A stretch of DNA of 64,000 bases from Cedecea colo. GTDB lineage: Bacteria; Pseudomonadota; Gammaproteobacteria; Enterobacterales; Enterobacteriaceae. The notes under the pieces are model-generated. The model was given only the letters and a program-made list of their open reading frames with translations, was not told the origin of the DNA and searched no databases. The stretch is taken from NCBI RefSeq assembly GCF_011808225.1, contig NZ_SOYS01000002.1, forward strand, positions 124,001 to 188,000, read 5' to 3'. This document shows, in pieces, positions 27,952-39,054 of this stretch. The position numbers and the translations under genes are program-made. The stretch's first letter is position 1. Each line of letters starts with the position of its first letter.

Positions 27952-28345
27952 AGCGTTAATCTCGTGGCCGCAATTTCAAGCACAGCATGCCAGAGCGCCG
28001 TTGGGCTAATGGGTGAATTACGCATGGATTTGTGCGCTTATTTGTGGCGTTGGCGCGCTGCGTCTTTTTCTGCGCAGATTTATCATGCCAGGGCCTGAAG
28101 AGAAAACAGGGACAAGCACGCGTCACAGCAGAAGATAAAGAATGAATAAAACAGAGCTATTAAAAACCATCTGTCAGAGAAGGCGCAGTAGATAAAATAT
28201 TAAAACAGGCTCTCTGACAGTTAATATCAGGTTAAGTAAAACAATCGAATAACAGCAAAAAGCAATTTAAACTCATATACGCGGCTTTTGAAAATTATTC
28301 GTTAGAGTCAAAAGCCAGTAATTATTTTTACCGCACAGGGATTTA
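27952..28345. other. flhB upstream region and start of the A+T-rich patch
   Basis: 394 bases. The part next to flhB (27952-28100) has normal base composition and must hold the flhBAE promoter; I could not define a convincing FlhDC box. From about 28105 the DNA becomes A+T-rich. A perfect 10-bp inverted repeat lies at 28171-28220. Confidence 0.55.
28171..28220. repeat. Perfect inverted repeat in the flhB-cheZ island
   Basis: CTGTCAGAGA (28171-28180) and TCTCTGACAG (28211-28220) are perfect reverse complements separated by 30 A+T-rich bases. The repeat could be a transcript stem-loop, a protein-binding site or a remnant of an inserted element. Confidence 0.6.
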
Positions 28346-28543
28346 ATGAAAAATACTACAAAAGTAGCTATCGCAAATATCGCGGCATTATCTGCGACTA
28401 TTCTGCTTACCAGCGTTTCAACTACTACCTTCTTCAACAGAGGTAAGAATCTGGCTGATATTCTCCTCGTTACCCTCGCTTTCTTCGGGGTCAGATCGCT
28501 GCTCTGTTGCACGCTAAAATGTAAACCAGCGCTCTGGAATTAA
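28346..28543 (+). CDS. Small two-helix membrane protein, unknown function
   Basis: 65 residues, ATG preceded at a good distance by AGGGA. Two hydrophobic stretches (about residues 7-28 and 37-52) are split by a basic turn (FNRGKN), and a cysteine cluster (CCTLKC) is near the end. I recognise no family. It lies in the A+T-rich island between flhB and cheZ, on the opposite strand to all flagellar genes here, about 120 bases before an Ala/Gly-rich peptide gene. Size and topology would suit a microcin immunity protein or a small toxin, but that is only a guess. An overlapping minus-strand frame of 79 codons lacks a ribosome site. Confidence 0.5.
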   Translation: MKNTTKVAIANIAALSATILLTSVSTTTFFNRGKNLADILLVTLAFFGVRSLLCCTLKCKPALWN

Positions 28544-28661
28544 CTATTATTTTTCATGCGCCTGTATGGTTGTCTAACCCCTTCCTCCTTAACTAAACCA
28601 CGGTTTACGAGATATTTGGGATGATTTTTATTTAAATTACAATAGGTAAACGACAGTCGAA

Positions 28662-28820
28662 TTGAACACTGATGAAATGCGCTTCATTGCAGGCAGTAAA
28701 GTTGCTTCCGCGTCAGTTGCTAACGCTGTCGGTACCGCAGCCGTTGTTGGGGCATTTGCTGGCATTCCTGGCGGGCCTGGCGGTGTTATGACAGCCATTG
28801 GAGCCACAGCGGCAGGCTGA
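28662..28820 (+). CDS. Candidate Ala/Gly-rich small peptide, bacteriocin-like
   Basis: 52 codons if started at TTG 28662, or 47 from ATG 28677; neither start has a strong ribosome site. The peptide opens NTDEMRFIAGS, then is almost wholly Ala, Gly, Val, Ser and Thr, with VGTAAVVGAFAGIPGGPGG in the middle and GATAAG at the end. That composition, with small-xxx-small spacing, is seen in class II microcins and in pore-forming bacteriocins. No double-glycine leader of the classic LSxVSGG type is seen, and no export genes are nearby. It could also be the remnant of a longer gene. A second frame (ATG 28672, 39 codons) overlaps it. Confidence 0.35.
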   Translation: MNTDEMRFIAGSKVASASVANAVGTAAVVGAFAGIPGGPGGVMTAIGATAAG

Positions 28821-28951
28821 AACCAGTCGTCTTCTGAATAGCGGTAAAGATTAATATTTAGCGGCTAAATGAATATGGCCCGCAATAAAAAATATAATCT
28901 TTAAGAATAATAAAAAGTCACCGGTTTTTCATGCATGCCTTTATCAAATTA

Positions 28952-28983
28952 AAATGCCCTCATCCCCGCGGATGAAGGCATTT
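28952..28983 (-). terminator. Terminator of the cheRBYZ operon
   Basis: AAATGCCCTCATCC and GGATGAAGGCATTT pair with one mismatch around a four-base loop. It ends seven bases from the cheZ stop on the minus strand. Confidence 0.85.
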
Positions 28984-28989
28984 AAAAGC

Positions 28990-29637
28990 TTAAAAGCCTA
29001 AGCTGTCCAGCAAATCGTCAACCTGATCCTGGCTTGCAACCACGCCTGCGGCGGTAGCATCCATTTGCGGACCGTTGAGCAGGCCGTCGTTACCGCGTTT
29101 AGCACGCGCGTCCGGCTCGGGCATATTCTCCAGCAGCACCATTAATAGCTGGCGCTCAATCTCCTGGATAACGTCCATCATGCGCTTGATAACCTGACCG
29201 GTCAGATCCTGGAAGTCCTGCGCCATCATAATTTCCAGCAGTTGCGCGTTGGTAAAGCTGGTGTGTTCCGGCACGCCCGAAAGGTAACTACGGGTATCGG
29301 TTACCAGCTCCTTCGCATCGCTCAGCTCGATAGGATTTTCGAACCATGCATCCCAGCGCCCGGTTAACGCTTTCGCGCCGGACTCCAGTTTGTTCTGGTG
29401 CGGCTGAGAAAGCTCAACGCAATTCAGCGCGCGTTCGGCGGCCTGGGCGGTCATCTGTACGACATAATCCAGGCGGTCGCGGGCGTCAGGAATCGCTTCC
29501 GCCGCTTCGGCAATCGCCTGATCCAGACCGAGCTCGCGCAGGCTATCGCGCAGCATGCGAGTCAGGCTACCAATGCGCGCAATGATATCGTTGGGCGTTG
29601 GATGTAACTCCATCGCCGGGTTTGTCGATGAGTGCAT
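28990..29637 (-). CDS. cheZ: CheY-P phosphatase CheZ
   Basis: 215 residues from [11 protein letters not shown] at 29637, directly behind an AGGAGGGG ribosome site; the longer frame would start inside cheY's spacer. CheZ speeds dephosphorylation of CheY-P to end tumbling. The long helical hairpin and the catalytic region ([17 protein letters not shown], with the Gln that attacks via water) are intact, as is the CheY-binding C-terminal helix ([15 protein letters not shown]). Ten bases after cheY in the same operon. Confidence 0.97.
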   Translation of the reverse strand: MHSSTNPAMELHPTPNDIIARIGSLTRMLRDSLRELGLDQAIAEAAEAIPDARDRLDYVVQMTAQAAERALNCVELSQPHQNKLESGAKALTGRWDAWFENPIELSDAKELVTDTRSYLSGVPEHTSFTNAQLLEIMMAQDFQDLTGQVIKRMMDVIQEIERQLLMVLLENMPEPDARAKRGNDGLLNGPQMDATAAGVVASQDQVDDLLDSLGF

Positions 29638-29647
29638 GTGCCCCTCC

Positions 29648-30055
<408 letters not shown>

Positions 30056-31105
30056 TTAAATACGTATTGCCTGTCCGGCACTAATTTTCGCCAGCATTTG
30101 CTGGCTTACCTGGCTTAAATCGACCACTTCGCTGACGCCACCGCTATTGATGGCCTCACGCGGCATGCCGAACACCACACAACTTGCTTCGTTTTGGGCC
30201 AGAGTCCATGCTCCGGCCTGATGCATTGCCAGCATGCCTGCGGCACCGTCATTACCCATTCCGGTGAGGATCACCCCCACGGCATTACGTCCGGCAAATT
30301 TCGCCACCGAATGGAACAGCACATCCACGGCCGGGCGATGCCGGTTCACGGGCGGGCCGTCATGTAATTTGATTTGATAGTTTGCGCCGCTGCGCGACAG
30401 CTCCATGTGCTTATCACCGGGCGCAATGTAGGCGTGTCCGGGCAATACGCGTTCGCCGTCTTCTGCTTCTTTCACCGTAATCTGGCACAGCTTGTTCAGA
30501 CGCTCGGCAAAAGAGCGGGTAAAACCAGGCGGCATATGCTGGGTAATCAACACCGCCGGGCTTGAAAGCGGCAGCGGTTGCAGCACATGGCGAATAGCTT
30601 CCGTTCCCCCGGTGGACGCGCCGATAGCAATCAGCTTTTCGGAACTCAGCAGCGGGCCCGCCTTAAGCTGCGCGGGAGCCGCTGTCGGCGCGCGCGCTGC
30701 CAGTTTCGCCTTCGCCGCGGTACGGACTTTTTCAGCAATCATTTCGCTGTACGCAAGCATCCCTTCACGAATGCCCAACTGCGGCTTGGTGACGAAGTCT
30801 ATCGCCCCCAGCTCGAGCGCGCGCAACGTCACCTCCGAGCCTTTCCCCGTCAGCGACGACACCATTACCACCGGCATCGGGCGCAGACGCATCAGTTTTT
30901 CGAGAAAATCGAGGCCGTCCATGCGCGGCATTTCTACATCCAGCGTCAGGACGTCCGGATTAAACTTTTTAATCAGATCGCGGGCAACCAGCGGGTCTGG
31001 CGCCGTAGCGACCATTTCCATGTCGCTGTGGCTGTTAATAATTTCGGTCATGATCTGGCGCATCAGGGCGGAATCATCAACGGACAGCACTCTTATTTTT
31101 GTCAT
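30056..31105 (-). CDS. cheB: Chemoreceptor methylesterase/deamidase CheB
   Basis: 349 residues. A receiver domain (Asp56 in [12 protein letters not shown]) is joined by an Ala-rich linker (about 129-148) to the esterase domain, where Ser164 of [10 protein letters not shown] is the nucleophile. CheB removes methyl groups from receptor glutamates and deamidates glutamines for adaptation. The start overlaps cheR by four bases. Confidence 0.98.
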   Translation of the reverse strand: MTKIRVLSVDDSALMRQIMTEIINSHSDMEMVATAPDPLVARDLIKKFNPDVLTLDVEMPRMDGLDFLEKLMRLRPMPVVMVSSLTGKGSEVTLRALELGAIDFVTKPQLGIREGMLAYSEMIAEKVRTAAKAKLAARAPTAAPAQLKAGPLLSSEKLIAIGASTGGTEAIRHVLQPLPLSSPAVLITQHMPPGFTRSFAERLNKLCQITVKEAEDGERVLPGHAYIAPGDKHMELSRSGANYQIKLHDGPPVNRHRPAVDVLFHSVAKFAGRNAVGVILTGMGNDGAAGMLAMHQAGAWTLAQNEASCVVFGMPREAINSGGVSEVVDLSQVSQQMLAKISAGQAIRI

Positions 31106-31968
31106 GATCTTTCCTTACTCAGACCGTAGACCGTCTGACCACGCAGCCAGAATTCACGACTGAGGTTACTGAAATTCTCTGAATGCCCGGCAAACAATAA
31201 GCCGCCTGGTTTTAACAGGGGGACAAAGCGGCTTAAAATGTCCTGCTGCGTCGCTTTGTCGAAATAAATCATGACGTTGCGACAAAAAATGGCATCAAAA
31301 GGCCCCGGAATCGACGCCTGTTTATCCAGCAGGTTAACCGTCCCGAACTCAACGTGATTAGCCAGATCGCTTCTGACCCGCACCAGCCCTTCGTGTGGGC
31401 CGGTTCCACGCATGAAATAGCGCTGCATCTGTTGAGGAGAAAGCGTTTTGAGCTCTTCCTGGCGATAAACGCCGCTTTGCGCCTTTTCCAGTACCTGGGT
31501 GTCGATATCGCTGGCAAACACCTTCCAGCGGCCCGGCGCCATGCCCAACGCATCGGCGAGCGTGATAGCGATGGAGTACGGCTCTTCACCTGTGGAAGCG
31601 GCGGCGCTCCAGACGCGATATTCACCGTTGCGCTTACGTGCATGGTCGGCAAGCACCGGGAAATGGTGTCCTTCGCGGAAAAACGCCGTCAGGTTAGTGG
31701 TCAGCGAATTGACAAACGCCTGCCATTCCGCGCTGTTGGCATTCGACTCCAGCATGCCCAGATAGCGCCCAAAATCATCCAGCCCTAAAATACGCAGGCG
31801 GCGAACCAGGCGGTTGTAAACCATATCCCGCTTGTGGTCTGCCAGCACAATCCCTGCGCGTTGGTATATCAATTGACATATCCGACGAAAATGCGTGTCG
31901 GACAGCGGTAGACGCTGTGTCATCTGTAACATTAATGACGTTTGTCCATTGGACAGAGGTGATGTCAT
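31102..31968 (-). CDS. cheR: Chemoreceptor methyltransferase CheR
   Basis: 288 residues. The N-terminal helical domain ([25 protein letters not shown], split over 30-54) and the SAM-dependent methyltransferase domain ([24 protein letters not shown]) are present. It methylates receptor glutamates and docks on the C-terminal NWETF of major receptors, which tar here has and tap lacks. It follows tap by 19 bases and overlaps cheB. Confidence 0.98.
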   Translation of the reverse strand: MTSPLSNGQTSLMLQMTQRLPLSDTHFRRICQLIYQRAGIVLADHKRDMVYNRLVRRLRILGLDDFGRYLGMLESNANSAEWQAFVNSLTTNLTAFFREGHHFPVLADHARKRNGEYRVWSAAASTGEEPYSIAITLADALGMAPGRWKVFASDIDTQVLEKAQSGVYRQEELKTLSPQQMQRYFMRGTGPHEGLVRVRSDLANHVEFGTVNLLDKQASIPGPFDAIFCRNVMIYFDKATQQDILSRFVPLLKPGGLLFAGHSENFSNLSREFWLRGQTVYGLSKERS

Positions 31969-31987
31969 AGCGCCTTCTCAGTCACAA

Positions 31988-33592
31988 TCAGGGGGTGGCC
32001 AGCACCCCGGAGGTTTCGATTTCCCCGGTTTCACGTTGCTCTTCAACGATTGCCAGGTTAAACACGGAGACTACACCGGTTAAATGTTCAGCCTGGTTGG
32101 CCAGTGCATCGGTCGCGCTCGCGGCTTCTTCTACTAAAGCGGCGTTTTGCTGCGTAACCTGATCCATCTGGCTTACTGCCTGAGCGACCTGCTCAATTCC
32201 CCGACGCTGCTCATCCGACGCCGAAGCAATTTCTCCCATAATATCATTCACCTGCGTTACGGAACGCACGATTTCAGCCATCGTGGTGGCTGAGGTGTCC
32301 ACCAGCTGCGAGCCCTGCTGCACGCGATTAATCGACTCTTCGATCAGCACTTTGATCTCTTTTGCCGCCTGAGCGCTGCGGCTTGCCAGGTTACGGACTT
32401 CGCCTGCCACCACCGCAAATCCGCGGCCTTGTTCACCGGCGCGAGCGGCCTCGACGGCGGCGTTCAGCGCCAGGATATTAGTCTGGAAGGCGATACCGTC
32501 GATAACGCTGGTGATGTCGCCAATCTTTTGCGAGCTTCCGGCAATATCATGCATGGTGCGGGCCACGTTTGCGGCCTGCTGCCCGCCCTGCTTCGCCGTC
32601 TCTGCGGCGCTACGGGAAAGCTGTGCGGCCTGACGGGCGTTATCGGCGTTCTGGCCAACGGTCGCCGTCAGTTGCTCCATGCTGGCGGCGGTTTCTGCAA
32701 GCGAAGCCGCCTGCTGTTCGGTACGCGCGGAAAGATCGTTGTTGCCAGCGGCAATTTCAGCGATGCCGGTATGCATGGCGCTGCTGCCCTGTCGTACTTC
32801 AGTCACCGTCTCTTTGAGCGAGTTCTGCATGTTCTTCAGGCTGCGGAAAATCTCAGAAATTTCGTTACGCCCGAAGACCGCAATCGGCTTCGCCAGATCG
32901 CCCGCAGCAATGCGGTCAAAGTGTTGACGCACAATCGCCAGCGGCTGCACGATCATCTTGCGCGACCAGGCGAGCGAGCCAAGCAGCATCACGACGGCAA
33001 TCACCGCCATGGTGATAAAAATCACCGCGGAGGTATGATAATTTTTCGCGCTGTCGCCGCTTGCCGCCGCCACGATATCGTTGATGCTTTGCTGCCAGGC
33101 ATTGAAGTTGGCGTCAAAAACATCCTGCGATTTCTGAATCGGCGCGCTCAGGAAATCCGATAGCTGATTGCTCTCAAGCCAGGTGGCCTGATGTTGCAGA
33201 TCGTCACGATAGGCGGCGTAACTTTGCTTGGTTGACGCCAGCATTTCCTCACCCTCTTTGCTTGCCGTCGGGATCTCAAGAAACTGGTTAAACAGCATGT
33301 CCGCCTGTTTCAGGCTGCCACGCGCGTTCGCCATCAGACGCTTAATATCCTCCGGCGGATAGCTGAGCGCCGTAAGCGTACCTGCACGGCTTAAGGCAGT
33401 GCTGGCCTGTAACAAGGCTGAACGGCTTTGGGTTAACGTATCGCGCTGTTGATTACTCGCCTCGACCTTTTTCAGGTTCTGGAAATCGTCACGAAAAGCC
33501 CAGAAGGACAAACCGTTACTACCAATCTGCAGCAGGCCGCAGAGAATCAATATCAGGAACAGGCTGGTCGAAATTCGGATACGGTTTAACAT
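31988..33592 (-). CDS. tap: Methyl-accepting chemoreceptor Tap (dipeptides)
   Basis: 534 residues from the ATG at 33592 ([19 protein letters not shown]), preceded by GAGGAAAG. Two membrane segments (about 7-30 and 190-210) bracket the periplasmic sensor; HAMP, methylation helices and the hairpin tip ([20 protein letters not shown]) follow. The N-terminal part ([29 protein letters not shown]) matches E. coli Tap, which senses dipeptides through the binding protein DppA. As in E. coli, it has no C-terminal NWETF tether. It lies 57 bases after tar. Confidence 0.95.
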   Translation of the reverse strand: MLNRIRISTSLFLILILCGLLQIGSNGLSFWAFRDDFQNLKKVEASNQQRDTLTQSRSALLQASTALSRAGTLTALSYPPEDIKRLMANARGSLKQADMLFNQFLEIPTASKEGEEMLASTKQSYAAYRDDLQHQATWLESNQLSDFLSAPIQKSQDVFDANFNAWQQSINDIVAAASGDSAKNYHTSAVIFITMAVIAVVMLLGSLAWSRKMIVQPLAIVRQHFDRIAAGDLAKPIAVFGRNEISEIFRSLKNMQNSLKETVTEVRQGSSAMHTGIAEIAAGNNDLSARTEQQAASLAETAASMEQLTATVGQNADNARQAAQLSRSAAETAKQGGQQAANVARTMHDIAGSSQKIGDITSVIDGIAFQTNILALNAAVEAARAGEQGRGFAVVAGEVRNLASRSAQAAKEIKVLIEESINRVQQGSQLVDTSATTMAEIVRSVTQVNDIMGEIASASDEQRRGIEQVAQAVSQMDQVTQQNAALVEEAASATDALANQAEHLTGVVSVFNLAIVEEQRETGEIETSGVLATP

Positions 33593-33649
33593 CAAAGCTT
33601 TCCTCGGCCGGCACGTCTGTCGGCGTTTATGTGTGGTCAGAAATGGTGA

Positions 33650-35320
33650 TTAGAATGTTTCCCAGTTAGCATCCCCGCCGGCGGCTGCCGGTTTACGCGG
33701 AGATAAGGTCGCAGCGCTGGCTGTCGCGACAACAGGCGTTGCGGTAATACGTTGAGGAGTCCCTTCACTTTTCAGACGGAAAGCCGCCACGGACTGGGTA
33801 AGCAGGCTGGCCTGCTCTTCCAGTGCCGCAGCCGCGGAGGCAGATTCTTCAACCAGCGAGGCGTTCTGCTGGGTAACCCGATCCATTTCTGAAACCGCAA
33901 GCGCCACCTGGTCAATACCGCGGCTTTGCTCGTCGGAAGCAGAAGCAATTTCGCCCATGATGTCGGTCACGCGGGTTACGGCGCTAACGATATCGCTCAT
34001 GGTTTCCCCCGCGCTTTCCACCAGCACGGAACCGGTATCCACGCGGGAAACGGAATCTTCAATCAGGGATTTGATTTCTTTCGCGGCCTGCGCGCTACGG
34101 CTTGCCAGGTTACGTACCTCACCCGCCACTACCGCAAACCCACGTCCCTGCTCTCCGGCACGCGCGGCTTCTACCGCAGCGTTAAGGGCAAGGATATTAG
34201 TCTGGAAGGCAATACCGTCGATAACGCTTGTAATATCGGCGATCTTTTTTGAAGACCCGGCAATTTCGTGCATGGTTTTCACCACGCCATCGACAACTTT
34301 TCCGCCGCGTGAAGCCGTTTCGGAGGCGCTTAATGCCAGTTGCGAAGCCTGACGGGCATTATCAGCATTCTGTTTTACCGTGGCGGTAAGCTGCTCCATG
34401 CTGGCAGCGGTTTCTTCAAGCGAGGCGGCCTGCTGCTCGGTGCGCGATGAGAGATCGTTATTACCGGCGGCAATTTCCGTGGCGCCGCTGTAAATAGCGT
34501 CGGAACCCTCGCGTACGCTGCCCACGGTAATACTCAGCTCCTGCTGCATATGCTGTACGCTTGCCGTCAGTTCGCTTATCTCGTTGCGGCCTTTTACAAC
34601 GATGCTTTCCGTCAGGTTACCGTTAGCAATTTCACGAATATGGCCGATGACGACGGCTAACGGTTGCAGGAGGATATTGCGTATCCCGAACCATACCAGC
34701 ACGATTACCGCAGCAAGGGCTAAAGCAAGGCCCCCGATCTGCCATTTGGCAAAGTTGTAATCATTGCTGCTGGTCAGGTAAGTTTGTTCATAAATACGTT
34801 CGTTGAGCGCCAGGTACTGCTGGAAGGCTTTCTCAAGCGCGTTTTGCATGCCCTGTGTAGGCTGAGCGAAATAGGCATCTAGGTTTCCGTTTTCCAGGAA
34901 GCCGATAAGCTCGCTCAGCGCCTGATAATAATTCTGATAATCATCATCGATGCCTTTCACCATCGTTTCCATTTCCGGCGAAATAGACGGCACCTGTTTG
35001 AAAGCGGCGTAATGTTTGCCTGATTCAGCAAGCGTCGCTTTGGCGCTGTTGAGTAAATCAGTTTTAGCCGCGCTCTGGCCGTTGCTGGCGTCCAGTAATG
35101 AGCGGGCTGAAGAACGGCTGAGGTTAATGCGCGTTTGCAGCATTAAGTCCCACGCGTAATGCAGCTCGGATTGTTGAACGCGTAACTCACGGGTCACGCC
35201 GGAATTATCGTTATTATCTTTTAAAGCGCTAAAAAACATACCGCCAGACATGAGCTGCAGCAGTGCAAACGCCACCAGCACCATCATCAGCATGGTGACA
35301 ACGCGAATACGGTTCAACAT
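33650..35320 (-). CDS. tar: Methyl-accepting chemoreceptor Tar (aspartate)
   Basis: 556 residues. The aspartate-binding residues of E. coli Tar are kept at the same numbers: Arg64, Ser68, Arg69 and Arg73 in [14 protein letters not shown], and the Thr in [11 protein letters not shown] at 155. HAMP, methylation helices ([20 protein letters not shown]) and signalling tip are standard, and the protein ends in the CheR/CheB tether NWETF. The C-terminal linker before NWETF is Ala/Thr/Pro-rich. A clear sigma-28 promoter is just upstream. Confidence 0.95.
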   Translation of the reverse strand: MLNRIRVVTMLMMVLVAFALLQLMSGGMFFSALKDNNDNSGVTRELRVQQSELHYAWDLMLQTRINLSRSSARSLLDASNGQSAAKTDLLNSAKATLAESGKHYAAFKQVPSISPEMETMVKGIDDDYQNYYQALSELIGFLENGNLDAYFAQPTQGMQNALEKAFQQYLALNERIYEQTYLTSSNDYNFAKWQIGGLALALAAVIVLVWFGIRNILLQPLAVVIGHIREIANGNLTESIVVKGRNEISELTASVQHMQQELSITVGSVREGSDAIYSGATEIAAGNNDLSSRTEQQAASLEETAASMEQLTATVKQNADNARQASQLALSASETASRGGKVVDGVVKTMHEIAGSSKKIADITSVIDGIAFQTNILALNAAVEAARAGEQGRGFAVVAGEVRNLASRSAQAAKEIKSLIEDSVSRVDTGSVLVESAGETMSDIVSAVTRVTDIMGEIASASDEQSRGIDQVALAVSEMDRVTQQNASLVEESASAAAALEEQASLLTQSVAAFRLKSEGTPQRITATPVVATASAATLSPRKPAAAGGDANWETF

Positions 35321-35351
35321 ATAACATCCTATGAATGACTTGTTATCGATA

Positions 35352-35378
35352 TTATCGGCATCCGCCTGGGGAACTTTA
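35352..35378 (-). promoter_or_regulatory. Sigma-28 (FliA) promoter of the tar operon
   Basis: On the minus strand TAAAGTTC (35378-35371), an 11-base spacer, and GCCGATAA (35359-35352) match the FliA consensus TAAAGTTT-N11-GCCGATAA with a single difference. It is about 32 bases upstream of the tar start and should drive tar-tap-cheRBYZ. Confidence 0.92.
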
Positions 35379-35577
35379 CGTGAAATTAGGATGAGTCTTA
35401 TGCAACGGTGATTTAACTATGCTAACGGGCATCGTCCACTTTCCGGACACGGGTTATGCAGCCGTTAACGTGCCGGATAACGGCGCGGCGCGGCGGCTGA
35501 AGAAGAGATTGAGGCTTGATTTTCAGAAGGGATAAGCGGTGGATAAGCAAAGCGTTATCCACCGCCAAAACGACACG

Positions 35578-36081
35578 TCAGGCTACGCGGCTGGTCGCCA
35601 CATCTACCAGCGCCATTTCTTCGCTGTTCAGCAGCTTCTCGATGTTCACCAGAATCAGCATGCGTTCGCCAAGTGCGCCAAGACCGGTCAGATATTCGGT
35701 AGAGAGCGTGACGGCAAACTCTGGCGCCGGGCGGATCTGCTCGGCGGTCAGCGACAGCACGTCAGAAACGCCGTCCACCACAATGCCTACCACGCGCTGG
35801 CCCAGGTTCAGAACGATAACCACGGTATTGTCGTTATACTCCACGTCGCTCTGAGCGAACTTCACGCGCAGATCGAGGATCGGCACAATCACACCGCGCA
35901 GGTTGGTTACGCCCTTGATGAACGCTGGCGTATTAGCGATACGGGTGACCTGGTCGTAGCCGCGGATTTCCTGCACCTTCAGGATGTCGATGCCGTACTC
36001 TTCATCGCCAAGCGTAAACACCAGGAATTCCTGCCCCGATGGCTCCCCGGTCAATTTTGTCACATTGGTTAATCCATTCAT
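35578..36081 (-). CDS. cheW: Chemotaxis coupling protein CheW
   Basis: 167 residues, E. coli length and sequence ([24 protein letters not shown]). It is an SH3-like scaffold protein joining CheA to the receptors in arrays at the pole. [13 protein letters not shown] and [11 protein letters not shown] are the receptor and CheA contact segments. It follows cheA by 20 bases and precedes the tar promoter. Confidence 0.98.
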   Translation of the reverse strand: MNGLTNVTKLTGEPSGQEFLVFTLGDEEYGIDILKVQEIRGYDQVTRIANTPAFIKGVTNLRGVIVPILDLRVKFAQSDVEYNDNTVVIVLNLGQRVVGIVVDGVSDVLSLTAEQIRPAPEFAVTLSTEYLTGLGALGERMLILVNIEKLLNSEEMALVDVATSRVA

Positions 36082-36101
36082 TTGGTTACCTATTTTAATT
36101 T

Positions 36102-38117
36102 TCAGGAAAGGGCGGCAGTGCCGGCCAGACGTTGTTCACGGTTTAAGTTTTGCAGCGCGGAAACATCAACGATCAGCGCAACGCTACCGTCTCCAAGGAT
36201 GGTGGCCGCAGAAATTCCCGGGACTTTGCGATAGTTGCTTTCGAGGTTTTTTACCACCACCTGATGCTGGCCAATCAACTGATCCACCAGCAGCGCATAG
36301 CGACGGCCCGCGCTTTGCAGGATGACGACGATGCCCTGGGTCGCTTCGGTTTTCGCCCCTTCCACATCAAAGAGTTTCCATAGCTCGACCAGCGGCAGGT
36401 ATTCTCCGCGCACTTCAAGCACGCGCTCGCCGCCCGCCAGCGGATGCAGATCGTCATCCTTCGGCTGCAGCGATTCCATTACCGCATTCAGCGGCAGAAT
36501 GAAAACTTCATCGGCGACCTTAACGGACATGCCGTCAAGGATGGCAAGCGTCAACGGCAGCATAATACGAATGGTGGTGCCGCTACCGGCTTTAGACTGA
36601 ATCTCGACGTGGCCGCCCATCTCCTGAATGTTTCGTTTCACCACGTCCATGCCCACGCCGCGGCCCGACACGTCAGTTACCTGCTCGGCGGTAGAGAAGC
36701 CCGGCGCAAAAATAAGCATGCCGACTTCATCATCAGACATGTTTTCGTTCACCGCCATGCCCTGGGAAAGCGCTTTGGCCAGGATGCGTTCGCGATTAAG
36801 ACCGGCGCCGTCATCGATCACTTCGATGCAGATATTGCCGCCCTGGTGCTCTGCGGACAGCGTCAGATTACCCACTTCGGCCTTACCGGCAGCGCGGCGT
36901 TTATCCGGCGACTCAATCCCGTGGTCGAGGCTGTTACGCACCAGGTGCGTTAACGGATCGATAATGCGTTCAATCAGGCTCTTATCGAGTTCAGTTGAGC
37001 TACCCAGCAGGGTCAGTTCTACCTGCTTATTGAGCTTGCCGGCCAGATCGCGCACCAGGCGCGGGAAGCGGCTGAAGACGTATTCCATCGGCATCATACG
37101 AATCGACATCACCGATTCCTGCAGATCACGTGCGTTACGCTGTAGCTGCCCCATGCTGGTAATCAGCTCGCCGTGGTTTACCGGGTCCAGTTCGTTGGAA
37201 CGCTGGGCCAGCATGGACTGGGTGATCACCAGTTCGCCCACCAGGTTAATCAACTGGTCGACTTTTTCCACCGCCACGCGAATGCTGGTTGATTCCGCTA
37301 CGCGCGGCGCAGCTTTTTCTGCGCGGACGGCGGGCTTTGCCGCAGGCGTTGCCACTTCCGCCACCGCAGCAGACGTTGCTGCGACCGTCGCCGACACCTT
37401 TTCTTTCTCCGCTGCCACCACGGCGACGCTTGCCACCAGCGGCAGGAATTCAATTTGCTCAGGTTCGATGACAAAGCACAGCACGGCGGTAATGTCGTCA
37501 GCGCTGACGCTGGTTTCAAGCGTTGCGGTCACCGAGCTTTCACTTTTTTCAATGTCGCTAAGCGTGCCGAGGTTTGCCAGCTCTTCGAGCAGCAGATCGC
37601 GTTCGCTCTCTTTCAGCCCGCTGATAGCGACGCGCAGTTTGCCGTCGTTCGCGGCAGCCCCGGTTTTGGACGGCGCTTCCTTTTCAACGACGGTCAGTTT
37701 AGCGGGCGCGGCTGCCGGTTCACCTTTGGCCTCGAGTGCCAACTGACGCAGCGCTTTACAGATATAGTCGAAGCTCTGGGCATCAGGTTCCGTTGAGCTT
37801 TTATAGGCATCCAGCTGTTCTTGCATAATGTCTTTGGTTTCCAAAAACAGGTTGATAATATCGGTATTAAGTTGCATTTCACCGCGCCGGGCCTCGTCGA
37901 GCAGGTTCTCCATTAAATGGGTAGTCTCCTGCAATATGGAGAAGCCAAACGTACCGGCGCCTCCTTTTATCGAGTGGGCCGCGCGGAATATGGCGTTAAG
38001 CTGTTCTGAATCTGGCGCCTCAGGAACCAGGTTCAGCAGGTGCTGTTCCATATCGGCCAATAGCTCATCGGCCTCGTCAAAAAATGTCTGGTAAAAATCG
38101 CTGATATCCATGCTCAC
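36102..38117 (-). CDS. cheA: Chemotaxis sensor histidine kinase CheA
   Basis: 671 residues. P1 has the phosphorylated His48 ([15 protein letters not shown]). P2 (about 155-230) and an Ala/Val-rich linker (about 235-270) follow. Then come P3 dimerisation ([16 protein letters not shown]), the P4 kinase with N box ([12 protein letters not shown]), G1 (DDGAGLN) and G2 ([10 protein letters not shown]), and a CheW-like P5. It passes phosphate to CheY and CheB. The P2-P3 linker is longer and richer in Ala than in E. coli. An internal Met ([11 protein letters not shown]) could start the short form. Confidence 0.98.
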   Translation of the reverse strand: MSMDISDFYQTFFDEADELLADMEQHLLNLVPEAPDSEQLNAIFRAAHSIKGGAGTFGFSILQETTHLMENLLDEARRGEMQLNTDIINLFLETKDIMQEQLDAYKSSTEPDAQSFDYICKALRQLALEAKGEPAAAPAKLTVVEKEAPSKTGAAANDGKLRVAISGLKESERDLLLEELANLGTLSDIEKSESSVTATLETSVSADDITAVLCFVIEPEQIEFLPLVASVAVVAAEKEKVSATVAATSAAVAEVATPAAKPAVRAEKAAPRVAESTSIRVAVEKVDQLINLVGELVITQSMLAQRSNELDPVNHGELITSMGQLQRNARDLQESVMSIRMMPMEYVFSRFPRLVRDLAGKLNKQVELTLLGSSTELDKSLIERIIDPLTHLVRNSLDHGIESPDKRRAAGKAEVGNLTLSAEHQGGNICIEVIDDGAGLNRERILAKALSQGMAVNENMSDDEVGMLIFAPGFSTAEQVTDVSGRGVGMDVVKRNIQEMGGHVEIQSKAGSGTTIRIMLPLTLAILDGMSVKVADEVFILPLNAVMESLQPKDDDLHPLAGGERVLEVRGEYLPLVELWKLFDVEGAKTEATQGIVVILQSAGRRYALLVDQLIGQHQVVVKNLESNYRKVPGISAATILGDGSVALIVDVSALQNLNREQRLAGTAALS

Positions 38118-38121
38118 GCTA

Positions 38122-39054
38122 TCACCTCGTACCTGGTTGTGGCGGTAAAGTGGACTGCGCCGCAGCCTCGGCAGCAGGTTCTTTCAGAGTGCTTAACGGA
38201 AGGTTTGCGCTCTCTGCGTTTTCATGCACGATGGCTTGTTCGGCTTGTTTGTTTAGCACCAGCAAACTGATGCGACGGTTAACGGCATCTTCCGGGCCAC
38301 GGTCGGTGACGCGCATCGTGGAGGCCATACCCACCACGCGCAGCACTTTTCCGTCGGTTAACCCACCGTAAATCAGCTCGCGACGTGAAGCGTTCGCGCG
38401 GTCGGCGGAAAGCTCCCAGTTGCTGTAGCCGCGTTCGCCCATGGCATACGGCAGGTCATCGGTGTGGCCGGAGAGGCTAATTTTGTTTGGAATATCGTTA
38501 AGCAACGGCGCGATGCCGCGCAGGATGTCGCGCATATAAGGCTCGACTTCCGCACTGCCGTTTTTAAACATTGGCCGGTTCTGACTATCGATAATTTGGA
38601 TACGCAGCCCTTCCTGGACCAGGTCGATTTGCAAATGCGGACGCAGCGCTCGCAGTTTTGGGTCGGCCTCGATCAGCTGATCAAGCTGGTTACGCAGGCG
38701 TTTCAGGCGGCTGGTTTCCATATGTTTTCGCAGCTCGTCAATGTTCGGGCTTTTTTTCACTTCTCCCTGCTGCTGGGTCACATCATCGCCGCCGCCGGGG
38801 ATCGGGCTTTCGCTATCAGCAATGCGCTGCCCGCCGGTTATCGCGACGGAGAGCGGGGTTTTAAAATAATCGGCAATCTGCGCCAGCTCTTTGGAGCTGG
38901 AGATGGAAATCAGCCACATCACCAGGAAGAAGGCCATCATGGCGGTCATAAAATCCGCGTAGGCGATCTTCCAGGATCCACCCTGGTGCCCTTTACCGTG
39001 GCCTTTGTGCTTGCGTCTTTTTACGACGACAACAGGATGGGCCTGGTTCTTCAT
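38122..39054 (-). CDS. motB: Flagellar stator protein MotB
   Basis: 310 residues. The single membrane helix carries the proton-binding Asp (Asp34 in [12 protein letters not shown]; Asp32 in E. coli, shifted by two extra N-terminal residues). The C-terminal OmpA-like domain ([12 protein letters not shown].. [11 protein letters not shown].. NRRISLLVL) anchors the stator to peptidoglycan. The start overlaps motA by four bases. Confidence 0.97.
   Translation of the reverse strand: MKNQAHPVVVVKRRKHKGHGKGHQGGSWKIAYADFMTAMMAFFLVMWLISISSSKELAQIADYFKTPLSVAITGGQRIADSESPIPGGGDDVTQQQGEVKKSPNIDELRKHMETSRLKRLRNQLDQLIEADPKLRALRPHLQIDLVQEGLRIQIIDSQNRPMFKNGSAEVEPYMRDILRGIAPLLNDIPNKISLSGHTDDLPYAMGERGYSNWELSADRANASRRELIYGGLTDGKVLRVVGMASTMRVTDRGPEDAVNRRISLLVLNKQAEQAIVHENAESANLPLSTLKEPAAEAAAQSTLPPQPGTR

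Larger units (their letters stand above)
28544..28989. other. A+T-rich part of the flhB-cheZ island
   Basis: This stretch is poor in G+C except inside the Ala/Gly peptide frame at 28662-28820. It also holds the cheZ terminator at 28952-28983. Bases 28821-28950 show no gene. Confidence 0.5.

Noticed and set aside
28273-28512. 79-codon minus-strand frame opposite the small membrane-protein gene
   Set aside because: It starts at a GTG without a ribosome site. The plus-strand frame has a proper site and a clear two-helix pattern.
32000-34400. Near-identical DNA stretches in tap and tar as a possible recent duplication or gene conversion
   Set aside because: The shared parts are the signalling tip and adaptation helices, which are almost invariant among all chemoreceptors. 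The sensor domains differ as expected for Tap and Tar.
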